Shown here: positions 26,707-34,606 of the stretch, one piece after another
How positions within the stretch are numbered: the first letter of the stretch is position 1
Layout of the letters: each line of letters opens with the position of its first letter
From: Bacteroidales bacterium UBA1714
Lineage (GTDB): Bacteria > Bacteroidota > Bacteroidia > Bacteroidales > Paludibacteraceae
Assembly: GCA_002317295.1 (NCBI GenBank)
Contig: DCIY01000007.1
Span: 42,147-106,146 of the forward strand
Length of the DNA: 64,000 bases
Direction of reading: 5' to 3'
Program-made: the position numbers and the translations under genes
The notes under the pieces: model-generated
The model's database searches: none
What the model saw: the letters and a program-made list of their open reading frames with translations, nothing else
Told to the model about the DNA's origin: nothing

Positions 26707-27677
26707 TCAGACATATAAGAGCGTATCATACGGGGTGGCTGTTGGCCATTACGGATTGGATAACGATTATTCCTATTTTGCGGTCATGGGCGCGCAAGAC
26801 CACGAGTGGATTGAGTATTGACGGACTGGAACATGTAGAGCGTGGGAAAGGGTATCTGTTTATCACCAACCACCGTGATATTGTGATGGACAGTGCATGG
26901 TTGAGTCTCTTACTCAAAATCCACAAAAACATCCGTCCATACATTGGTATTGGTAACAATCTGTTTGGCAAATGGTGGATTGAACCGCTGGTGAGAATCA
27001 ACCATGCTTTTGTGGTGATTCGCAATGGAGGCATCCGTGAACAGATGGTTCACAGTCAGGAATTGTCACGCTATATGCGGCATTTGATTGACCATCATCA
27101 CAGTATTTGGTTAGCTCAGCGAGAAGGGCGCGCCAAAGATGGGAATGACCTCACTCAACCCGCTGTTCTGAAAATGTTGGCTTTATCATCTGACCAACCA
27201 TTTTTGGAGGCCATTACCTCGCTCAACATCTGTCCGGTGTGTATCAACTATGAGTACGACCCCTGTGACTGGCTCAAAGCTCAGGAAATGCAACTCAAAC
27301 GGGATGATACAGGGTGGAAAAAATCCAAAGAGGACGATTTACTCAGTATGACAGAGGGCATTCGGGGATGGAAGGGGGATGTTCATTTCAGCGTGACCCC
27401 TTGTTTGAATCAGTGGATAGCGGAACATAAGAAGGAGTTGATGGAAATGAACCGCAACGAGCAGATTCAAGCAATTTGCCAACGAATCGACTATCAGATT
27501 CACAGTCATTATAGGATTTATCCGCGTGGCACGGAATTTGAGCAATACCTGCAACAACAATTAAGCAAGATACACATTTCGAACAAGGACGATGCCTACT
27601 TGATGGCGCGTCTGAAAGAAATGTACCAAAATCCAGTCAACAATTATGAAAAGAGCCATCTTTCCAGGGAGTTTTGA
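26694..27677 (+). CDS. Glycerol-3-phosphate/1-acylglycerol-phosphate acyltransferase-like protein
   Basis: A 327-residue PlsC-superfamily acyltransferase that probably acylates a lipid precursor at the inner membrane. The acceptor motif is FITNHRDIVMD (about 58-68), where the classical NHxSxxxD has Asp in the Ser place. The second motif is AQREGRAKDGND (about 142-153), corresponding to PEGTRSRDG. The C-terminal 100 residues are unassigned. The first residues (MNDEF) are encoded by the heptamer array, and a TTG one codon earlier is also possible. The gene overlaps coaD by 32 bases. Confidence 0.82.
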   Translation: MNDEFRHIRAYHTGWLLAITDWITIIPILRSWARKTTSGLSIDGLEHVERGKGYLFITNHRDIVMDSAWLSLLLKIHKNIRPYIGIGNNLFGKWWIEPLVRINHAFVVIRNGGIREQMVHSQELSRYMRHLIDHHHSIWLAQREGRAKDGNDLTQPAVLKMLALSSDQPFLEAITSLNICPVCINYEYDPCDWLKAQEMQLKRDDTGWKKSKEDDLLSMTEGIRGWKGDVHFSVTPCLNQWIAEHKKELMEMNRNEQIQAICQRIDYQIHSHYRIYPRGTEFEQYLQQQLSKIHISNKDDAYLMARLKEMYQNPVNNYEKSHLSREF

Positions 27678-28095
27678 TCCCTTTACCCTTGGACATTATG
27701 ATATTGTCCTGCGTGGTTTGGACCTGTTTGATGAGATTATCATCGGTATCGGCCGCAACAGTACCAAAAAAGAGACTTTTCCTATTCGGGAACGTCTGAC
27801 TGCCATTCAAAAAATATTTGCCAATGAGCCCCGTATCAAAGTGGTGATGTACGACAGTCTCACCGTGGACTTTGCCCATGAATATGAAGCGCAGTTTATC
27901 TTGCGTGGGATTCGTTGCATGCAAGACTTTGAGTATGAACGCAATATGGCGGAAGCCAACAAGCAGTTGGGAAATGTGGAAACCATATTGCTCTATACCC
28001 GTCCCGAATATGCGCATATCTCGTCAACTTTGGTGCGTGATTTGTACAGTTATGACAAAGATGTCAGCGCTTTTGTTCCCAATCATTTAAAATAA
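27646..28095 (+). CDS. coaD: Phosphopantetheine adenylyltransferase
   Basis: Transfers AMP to 4'-phosphopantetheine, the penultimate step of coenzyme A synthesis. The 149-residue length is normal for CoaD. The nucleotidyltransferase motif GSFDPFTLGHYDIV is at residues 9-22 (TxGH variant of HxGH). The LRGIRCMQDFEYERNMA block (about 86-102) and AHISSTLVRD (about 124-133, corresponding to ISSSxVR) complete the signature. It starts inside the acyltransferase gene and is 4 bases before the S41 peptidase, so all are one transcript. Confidence 0.97.
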   Translation: MKRAIFPGSFDPFTLGHYDIVLRGLDLFDEIIIGIGRNSTKKETFPIRERLTAIQKIFANEPRIKVVMYDSLTVDFAHEYEAQFILRGIRCMQDFEYERNMAEANKQLGNVETILLYTRPEYAHISSTLVRDLYSYDKDVSAFVPNHLK

Positions 28096-28099
28096 GGTT

Positions 28100-29689
28100 A
28101 TGAAGCGACTGTTTATCTTTAGTATTTTGATTTGGGGACTAAATGCCGCGTATGGTCAATTAGCCACACCGCTGATTCAAAAGAATCTGCAAATCTATAA
28201 CGATGTGATGCGTCAGCTTGACATGAACTATGTGGATACGCTCAATTATCAGGATTTGACAGAAACGGCCATCAATTCCCTTTTGCACAAGATCGATCCT
28301 TATACTGTCTATATACCCAAACGGGAGGACGAAAACCTTAAGATGATGACTACGGGCAAGTACGGAGGTATAGGAGCCATTATTATGCAACGCGATTCGG
28401 CGGTGTATATCTCTCAACCTTATGCCCATATGCCCGCAGCAGAAAATGATGTATTGGCAGGAGATAAAATACTGAGAGTCGATACGTTTGATTGTCAAAA
28501 AAAGAACACCAAGGATGTGAGCGACCACCTGAGAGGCAAACCGGGCACTGTGGTGCGGTTGGTGTTGGAGCGGGAAGGGGAGCTCAATCCGATTGTGCGC
28601 GAGTTTGAGCGTCGCGAGATTCATTTACCTGCCGTAGGTTACGCCTCTTCCGTTCCATACACGACTGACAGCACCGGAACGCATTCTTTTGGATATATCC
28701 TTTTCAGTGAGTTTACCACCGGCAGCGCTCAAGATTTTTTGCTGGCTGTGGATAAGATGGTTCAGGAGCAACATATAGAAGGTTTGATGATTGATTTAAG
28801 AGGAAATGGAGGTGGAATCATTGACGAAGCCATTCAAATTGTCAGTTACTTTGTGGACAAAGGTACCACTGTCGTAACGACCAAAGGCAAGACCGAATCG
28901 AGTAATCGCAGTTACACAACCTCTACATCTCCTATTTGGCGCAATCTGCCACTAGTCATTCTGGTGAACGATCAATCGGCTTCTGCTGCAGAGATTGTGA
29001 GTGGCAGTTTGCAGGATTTGGGGCGCGCCACGTTGATTGGTCAACGCACGTTTGGCAAGGGCTTGGTTCAATCCATTCGTCCCATTGCGTACGATGGTCA
29101 TTTAAAAGTGACCACGGCCCATTACTATTTACCATCGGGCCGTTGTATCCAAGCCATCGATTATAGTGAACGGCAAAAAGGCAATCAGCTTAAAAAAGAT
29201 ACAGCGGGGGGCATTTTGCCGGATATTGTGATGAACGATTCGGAAAAAGTGGATATCACATATGCGTTGTATCAAAAACACCTGTTTTTTGATTATGCCA
29301 CCCGTTATCACAGGTTGCATGCAAGTATTGCGAGCGCTACGGAGTTTGAATTGAGTGATGAGGATATCAATGATTTTATTGCCTTCTTGGATGAGAAGAA
29401 GTTTGTCTACGAGACGCAAACGGGTAAGTATCTCAAAGAGTTGATTGACATGTCCCGAAACGAAGATCTGGATACGGCTACCGTAGCCTTATTGGATAGC
29501 GTATGTACCCTACTCCAGCCTTCTTACAGAGAGGCGGTTATTCGTAAAAAAGAAGAAGTCAAACGGGTATTGGCCAGCGATATCGTTGAGCGTTACTATT
29601 ATCAGGAAGGACGTATTGCCTATCTGGTAAAGGATGACAAAGAGATAGCGCGTGCCAAAGAAGAACTGTATCAAAAAATCAGTCGATGA
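28100..29689 (+). CDS. S41-family C-terminal processing peptidase
   Basis: An exported serine protease of the CtpA/Prc family, which trims C-termini of envelope proteins. The 529-residue protein has a signal peptide (to about AAYGQ, residue 20) and a PDZ domain (about 85-165, GGIGAIIMQRDSAVYISQP). The S41 core is at about 180-370: GLMIDLRGNGGGIIDEA, the nucleophile region NDQSASAAEIVSGSLQDLG and the Lys in RTFGKGLVQS. The C-terminal 150 residues are charged and helical. The stop overlaps the next start by 4 bases (ATGA). Confidence 0.94.
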   Translation: MKRLFIFSILIWGLNAAYGQLATPLIQKNLQIYNDVMRQLDMNYVDTLNYQDLTETAINSLLHKIDPYTVYIPKREDENLKMMTTGKYGGIGAIIMQRDSAVYISQPYAHMPAAENDVLAGDKILRVDTFDCQKKNTKDVSDHLRGKPGTVVRLVLEREGELNPIVREFERREIHLPAVGYASSVPYTTDSTGTHSFGYILFSEFTTGSAQDFLLAVDKMVQEQHIEGLMIDLRGNGGGIIDEAIQIVSYFVDKGTTVVTTKGKTESSNRSYTTSTSPIWRNLPLVILVNDQSASAAEIVSGSLQDLGRATLIGQRTFGKGLVQSIRPIAYDGHLKVTTAHYYLPSGRCIQAIDYSERQKGNQLKKDTAGGILPDIVMNDSEKVDITYALYQKHLFFDYATRYHRLHASIASATEFELSDEDINDFIAFLDEKKFVYETQTGKYLKELIDMSRNEDLDTATVALLDSVCTLLQPSYREAVIRKKEEVKRVLASDIVERYYYQEGRIAYLVKDDKEIARAKEELYQKISR

Positions 29690-31560
29690 AACATTGTTTG
29701 CATCCATATGGGACGGGTATTTTGCTCGTGAGCATGGCACTGGGTTCCTGTGCCAACCGAGGTATAGGGCCACAAGGGGGTCCCAAGGATACCATTCCTC
29801 CTGTGATTGTCAAAAGTAATCCTGCCAACGGAACTTTGGATTATCAGGAAAAGGAGATTGAGGTGGTATTTAACGAATATATCACGATTAACAATCCCTC
29901 GGAAAATGTGCTCATCTCGCCTCCGCAGCAAAAACAACCGGAGATAAAAGCGATTGGTAAAAAAGTGAAAGTGGAATTTAAGGAGCCCTTGCGGGACAGT
30001 ACCACATACACCATTGATTTTGGCGATGCCATTCAAGATAATAATGAGAAAAACCCGTATAAAGACTATACTTTCTCTTTTACCACAGCGGGTCCCATTG
30101 ATTCGCTGGAGATATACGGACAACTGATTAACGCGGAAGATCTCAACCCGCTGTCCGGAATCATTGTGGGTATCCATGACAATCCTCACGATTCTGTCTT
30201 ATCTACCAAGCCTTTTGTTCGCATTGGAAAAACCAATGAAGAAGGGGAATTTTATATTCGCAATATTCACCCGGGCACCTATCGTTTGTTTGCTCTCAAC
30301 GATGTGAGCAAAGACTATATGTACCAACCTGGGGAAGGTTTGGCATGGATGGAAGAAACTATCAGCCCACGTATTGATGTCAAAATCGAAAAAGACACTA
30401 TTTGGCGTACAGATACCGTTGCCGCCGACAGCAGTCTGATTCCAGACAGTGTTATAACGGCAGCGTACTATTATTTCGAGCCATCCAACCTGCTGCTACG
30501 CTATTTTAAGGAAGACAAGCAGCGTCAGTATTTTCAACGTTGCCAGCGCGAAATGCAACATGTTTTTATTCTGCGGTTTGGGGCTCCACAAAAGACCATG
30601 CCTATCATTCGAGCCTTGCGGTTGGAAAGTGATTCGTTGGGTTTAGACAGCACTTGGGTAGATTTTACGCAACATAGTCTCGTCCAAGCGTCCAAAAACA
30701 AAGATACCATTGGATATTGGCTGATAGATTCTGCCGCCATCAAGATGGATTCTATTCGAATGGAAATGACCTATGAGTGGACAGATTCCGCCTACAACAT
30801 CGTCATGAAAACCGATACGATATTGGCGGTTTATCGTGCTCCTAAGGTATCCGAAAAAGCCAAAGCACTACAAGATAAGATGCGTAGAGAGGCCAAGTTG
30901 GAACTCAAAACCAATGCTTCTACACGATTTCATATATACGATACTTTAAAGATTACCTCTCCCACTCCCATAGCAAGGTGTGAGAAGGATAGCATGCGAC
31001 TACTGGAGCATGTAGATACCGTTTGGAAAGCCATTCCCTTTGAACTGGTAGAAAAAGACAGTATCAAAATGCAATACCGAATCATGGCCCAGCTTAAACC
31101 TGAAGGCGAATACAAATTGCAGCTCGATTCCGGAGCCGTCGTGGACATCTATGGAACGAGTTCTGACAAGATGGAAAGTGCCATTCGTGTTCGCAGTAAA
31201 GAGGATTATGCCACACTCACCATCAAAGTGGTGGACTGTCCGGAGCACGCATACCTCCAACTGGTAGATGAAAAAGATAAGGTAGTGCGCACTTTACCCG
31301 CATCGATGCAAGGAACACGATTTGCGTATCTGGAAGCACAAACGCTGTATATGCGCCTGTTTATCGATGAGAATGGAGATGGAAAATGGACCACAGGAGA
31401 CTGGGGCAAAAAGCGTCAACCTGAGAACGTCTATTATTCTCGTAAAAAACTCAATTTGAGAGCCAATTGGGAGTTTGAAGAGACATTGGAATGGAATACC
31501 CTGCCCTTGCTTGAGCAAAAGCCCAAAGCGATTCGTGTGGATGGGAATAAGGCGAAGTAG
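29686..31560 (+). CDS. Ig-like (Big_5) domain lipoprotein
   Basis: A 624-residue envelope lipoprotein (lipobox LGSC, Cys 22). Right after the lipid anchor stands GPQGGPKDTIPPVI, then an Ig-like/Big_5 domain (about 40-145) with SNPANGTLDY, EVVFNEYITINNP and a strand ending YTFSFTTAG. A carboxypeptidase-regulatory-like fold may follow (about 150-215: YGQLINAEDLNPLSGIIVGI... FYIRNIHPGTYRLFALND). The rest is unassigned. This architecture is common in Bacteroidota and its function is unknown; the coupled S41 peptidase gene hints at envelope upkeep. Last gene of the plus-strand unit. No hairpin terminator seen, only the heptamer array. Confidence 0.85.
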   Translation: MKHCLHPYGTGILLVSMALGSCANRGIGPQGGPKDTIPPVIVKSNPANGTLDYQEKEIEVVFNEYITINNPSENVLISPPQQKQPEIKAIGKKVKVEFKEPLRDSTTYTIDFGDAIQDNNEKNPYKDYTFSFTTAGPIDSLEIYGQLINAEDLNPLSGIIVGIHDNPHDSVLSTKPFVRIGKTNEEGEFYIRNIHPGTYRLFALNDVSKDYMYQPGEGLAWMEETISPRIDVKIEKDTIWRTDTVAADSSLIPDSVITAAYYYFEPSNLLLRYFKEDKQRQYFQRCQREMQHVFILRFGAPQKTMPIIRALRLESDSLGLDSTWVDFTQHSLVQASKNKDTIGYWLIDSAAIKMDSIRMEMTYEWTDSAYNIVMKTDTILAVYRAPKVSEKAKALQDKMRREAKLELKTNASTRFHIYDTLKITSPTPIARCEKDSMRLLEHVDTVWKAIPFELVEKDSIKMQYRIMAQLKPEGEYKLQLDSGAVVDIYGTSSDKMESAIRVRSKEDYATLTIKVVDCPEHAYLQLVDEKDKVVRTLPASMQGTRFAYLEAQTLYMRLFIDENGDGKWTTGDWGKKRQPENVYYSRKKLNLRANWEFEETLEWNTLPLLEQKPKAIRVDGNKAK

Positions 31561-31572
31561 GTTAAGGGTAAT

Positions 31573-31642
31573 GGTTAATGGTTAAAGGTTAATGGTTAAT
31601 GGTTAATGGTTAATGGTTAATGGTTAATGGTTAATGGTTAAA
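31573..31642. repeat. Ten tandem GGTTAA(T/A) heptamers between convergent genes
   Basis: Units start every 7 bases from 31573 to 31636; two (31580 and 31636) end in A instead of T. A degenerate copy begins in the TAG stop of the lipoprotein gene at 31560. The stop codon of the convergent deacetylase gene (31638-31640) lies inside the last unit. Confidence 0.92.
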
Positions 31643-32306
31643 GGCGAAGGAAAGAATAGCCACTCTGTTGCAGGGTGGTTATTGTTTTTTCTACGGCATC
31701 CAGCATTACCGGTTGAGCCTTAACAGAATCATGAAAAGTGATGATGGAACCTTCACGCACCAGTCGTTGAACCAGCGAGTGAATCCGTTTCGCAGAATAG
31801 TGAGCAGCATCATAGTCATGGGTGAGAACATCCCATAACACGATGCGATGGGTGGCTCTTAAGGCCCGATATTGGGGCCACGTCATACGACCATGTGGCG
31901 GACGAAACAAACGCGTATTATTCCACCCAGGCCCCAATACAGAGCGCATGGTTTGTTCAGCCAAGGCCACATCATTGAGGTAGTCGGTCGTAGAGACGGA
32001 CCAACCGCGAAGATGGTGGTAAGTATGGCAGGCCAATGTATGCCCTCGTTGCATCACCTTGCGGGCCAAATCCGGATAGCGTTGTACGTTTTCTCCAACA
32101 CAGAAAAAAGTAGCCTTCACCCCATATACATCCAACAAGTCCAGCAAAGCCGGTGTCACCTGTGGAACAGGGCCATCATCAAAGGTGATGTAAACATTCC
32201 GTTGAGAGATATCCCCACGGAATACAACGCCTCGCATGAGGCGCTGTATAACCATAGGGAACTGATATCGAATATCCAGGAGTCGCATCCTTAGGATTAC
32301 TCCCAT
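31638..32306 (-). CDS. Polysaccharide deacetylase (NodB homology domain)
   Basis: A CE4-type deacetylase that would remove acetyl groups from a sugar polymer such as peptidoglycan or chitin-like glycans. The 222-residue protein has motif 1 YITFDDGPVPQV (about 39-50), motif 2 CHTYHHLRG (His-x-x-x-His metal site, about 97-105), motif 3 RPPHGRMT (about 138-145) and the late TFHDS (about 194). No signal peptide is evident, so it may act in the cytoplasm or be exported by another route. It overlaps the ROK kinase by 10 bases and ends inside the heptamer array, so its last codon depends on array length. Confidence 0.92.
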   Translation of the reverse strand: MGVILRMRLLDIRYQFPMVIQRLMRGVVFRGDISQRNVYITFDDGPVPQVTPALLDLLDVYGVKATFFCVGENVQRYPDLARKVMQRGHTLACHTYHHLRGWSVSTTDYLNDVALAEQTMRSVLGPGWNNTRLFRPPHGRMTWPQYRALRATHRIVLWDVLTHDYDAAHYSAKRIHSLVQRLVREGSIITFHDSVKAQPVMLDAVEKTITTLQQSGYSFLRL

Positions 32307-33250
32307 GCCAAAGCGGAAGCACCTAAAACGGCCGCATCGGATTCTTTAAGGTCAGAGAAGAGCACTTGCACTTTATCCTTCCATAAGGAAAGCACATTCT
32401 CATTCATAGCCTTGACAATAGGATCCTTGATCCAATGACCGGATTTGGTCAGGCCCCCAAAGAGTACAATGGCTTCCGGAGCAGAGAATGCGATAAAATC
32501 TGCCATGCATTGCCCCAACATGGTACCCGTAAAATCAAAGATTTTCTTGGCCACATCATCGCCTTGTTCTGCGGCATCAAACACATCCTTGGAAGTGATA
32601 TGATCCATATCCACATTACGCAGCAACGTGGGTTGTGTGGTTGTTGAAACGATTTCTTTGGCCGTACGCGCCACACCATTGGCGGAGCAATAAGCCTCCA
32701 AACAACCTTTACGGCCACAATTACACGGACGAGCGTTGGCACTGCGGTCGGCAATAATATGCCCCAATTCACCCGCAAACCCATCGTGTCCATACACCAC
32801 CTTACCATCTATGACAATTCCCGATCCCACACCGGTTCCGAGTGTAATCATGATGAAGTTTTTCATACCACGGGCTACGCCATAGGTCATTTCTCCCATA
32901 GCCGCAGCGTTGGCATCGTTGGTAATGGTACAAGGCAGGTTGAAACGTTGGCTCATCATCTGGGCAAAAGGTACAGAAGGCCATGGAAGATTCATGGCTT
33001 GTTCGATACGACCTGTGTAGTAGTTTCCATTGGGTACTCCGGCACCAATACCGCGCACCTGATCCCAACCACCAAGAGGAGTCACCACTTTGTCGGCCTC
33101 CATCCAGAGAGCATCAATATAGTCCTCAATACGAGGATAAGCCTGCGTTTTAACAGACGTACGGGCAAGCACGTGGCCACGGGCATCAACCACCCCCAGC
33201 ACACTATTGGTGCCACCCATATCCAAACCTAATACATATGGTTTTTCCAT
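32297..33250 (-). CDS. ROK-family sugar kinase (glucokinase-like)
   Basis: Phosphorylates a hexose with ATP in the cytoplasm; glucose is the default guess. From the ATG at 33250 it has 317 residues. The N-terminal phosphate motif is LGLDMGGTNSVLGVV. The ROK signature includes ITLGTGVGSGIVIDG, GELGHIIAD and the zinc motif CNCGRKGCLEAYCS (about 167-180). A start at 33262 (four residues longer) directly touches the stop of the transporter gene and is an equal alternative. Its place between an MFS sugar transporter and a deacetylase suggests uptake and activation of a sugar. Confidence 0.93.
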   Translation of the reverse strand: MEKPYVLGLDMGGTNSVLGVVDARGHVLARTSVKTQAYPRIEDYIDALWMEADKVVTPLGGWDQVRGIGAGVPNGNYYTGRIEQAMNLPWPSVPFAQMMSQRFNLPCTITNDANAAAMGEMTYGVARGMKNFIMITLGTGVGSGIVIDGKVVYGHDGFAGELGHIIADRSANARPCNCGRKGCLEAYCSANGVARTAKEIVSTTTQPTLLRNVDMDHITSKDVFDAAEQGDDVAKKIFDFTGTMLGQCMADFIAFSAPEAIVLFGGLTKSGHWIKDPIVKAMNENVLSLWKDKVQVLFSDLKESDAAVLGASALAWE

Positions 33251-33262
33251 AGTTGACTGCAT

Positions 33263-34525
33263 TTATTCGGTTACAATTTCTTTATTCACATTCTTGCTTC
33301 CTGCAATGGCATAGAAGAGGATGAAAATCAGGCCTATAATCGGCACAATATACGAAATCAGGTAAGAGGTATGGTCGGCAATGAAGTTTTGAATAAGCGT
33401 CAACACGCCACCACCACAAACCATCGCCATAAAGATTCCGCTGGCCGATGGAGTATATTTGCCCAAACCTTCTACGGCCAGATTATAAATAGCTCCCCAC
33501 ATCACGGAAGTGAACAATCCGCAAAGGAACATCATAATCATGGAAACAGGAACCGCTTTACCTGCAAAGGCAAACGTCCAGGATTCGGGGAAGAACATCA
33601 CGCAAACCAGCATGGCCATGCACAAAACAGAAACGGCAATAAGCATTGAACGACTGGAAATCTTGCCACCAATAGCTCCACCAATAAAACGGCCAAACAT
33701 CATACACAACCAATAAAAACCGACAATCGTTCCGGCAATGGCAGGACCTACCAAAGGATTATTGGACATATACAAGTTCGCTGTATTCGGAATACATACC
33801 TCAACACCTACATAGAAGAAGATGGCAATAGCGCCCAATACAAAATGGCGGAAGGACATCGGGCCATATTGATCCTTATGCGCCTTGGCTGCAGCACGTT
33901 GTTCAGCAGTCTCGATATGCGGTTCCGGAATCTTGGTCAGGGAGATAATCACAAACGCTAAAGCAAAAATAACCATGGCAGCAATCATGGCAGGAGCCGC
34001 ATCGCTCACCGATGCTGAAGCAGCCTGACCACCGATAAGATAACCTAACAGGATTGGGGCTAATGTACCGCCCACCGAGTTGCACGAACCACCAAACTGA
34101 ATGAGTTGGTTACCCAAATTACCACCACCACCGAGGGTGTTCAGCATCGGATTGACAACAATATTGAGCAAGCACATACTGAAGCCAGCCACGAAAGCAC
34201 CCGTTACATAGATGCCGAAGCTCTCTGCGTAACCGCTGAGCCACTGAATACCGACTCCAATAAAGCCCACTGTAACTGCAGTAAGAGACGTAAATTTGTA
34301 TCCTTTACGTTTCAGAATCAAGCCCGCAGGAATACCCATGCAAGCATACGCAATAAAATTGGCAAAAGAGCCTAATTGAGACATGGCGTTAGAAGCGCCA
34401 AATTGGCTCTTGACAATCACGCCCATGGAACCCGCAAAATTGGTTACAAAGGCAATCATGAAGAAGAGCAAGTACATCACCACAATAGCAGGGACGTTGA
34501 GTTTTTGTTCTTTGGACATAATCAT
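33263..34525 (-). CDS. MFS sugar transporter (FucP/GluP-like)
   Basis: A 420-residue 12-helix transporter of the sugar/H+ symporter type. Diagnostic parts are FVTNFAGSMGVIVKSQFGAS in the first loop, the FIAYACMGIPAGLILKRKGYK segment and QFGGSCNSVGGTLAPILLG near residue 150, which resemble the FucP/glucose-galactose family. Two start codons are possible (34525 and 34519). It is directly followed by the ROK kinase, so transport and phosphorylation are coupled. The heptamer array at 34551-34606 is its upstream spacer; no clear promoter seen there. Confidence 0.9.
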   Translation of the reverse strand: MIMSKEQKLNVPAIVVMYLLFFMIAFVTNFAGSMGVIVKSQFGASNAMSQLGSFANFIAYACMGIPAGLILKRKGYKFTSLTAVTVGFIGVGIQWLSGYAESFGIYVTGAFVAGFSMCLLNIVVNPMLNTLGGGGNLGNQLIQFGGSCNSVGGTLAPILLGYLIGGQAASASVSDAAPAMIAAMVIFALAFVIISLTKIPEPHIETAEQRAAAKAHKDQYGPMSFRHFVLGAIAIFFYVGVEVCIPNTANLYMSNNPLVGPAIAGTIVGFYWLCMMFGRFIGGAIGGKISSRSMLIAVSVLCMAMLVCVMFFPESWTFAFAGKAVPVSMIMMFLCGLFTSVMWGAIYNLAVEGLGKYTPSASGIFMAMVCGGGVLTLIQNFIADHTSYLISYIVPIIGLIFILFYAIAGSKNVNKEIVTE

Positions 34526-34550
34526 TAAATTTAAGTTAGTAAATAATGTT

Positions 34551-34606
34551 GATTGATGATTGTTGATTGCTGATTGATGATTGTTGATTGATGATTGATG
34601 ATTGTT
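34551..34606. repeat. Eight tandem GATTGNT heptamers
   Basis: Units at 34551 (GATTGAT), 34558 (GATTGTT), 34565 (GATTGCT), 34572, 34579, 34586, 34593 and 34600. The stop codon of the peptidase gene (34605-34607) starts in the last unit. It lies in the spacer upstream of the MFS transporter. Confidence 0.88.

Noticed and set aside
31560..31642. CRISPR array
   Set aside because: Units are 7 bases with no spacers; it is a simple tandem repeat. The same holds for the arrays at 15311, 26658 and 34551.
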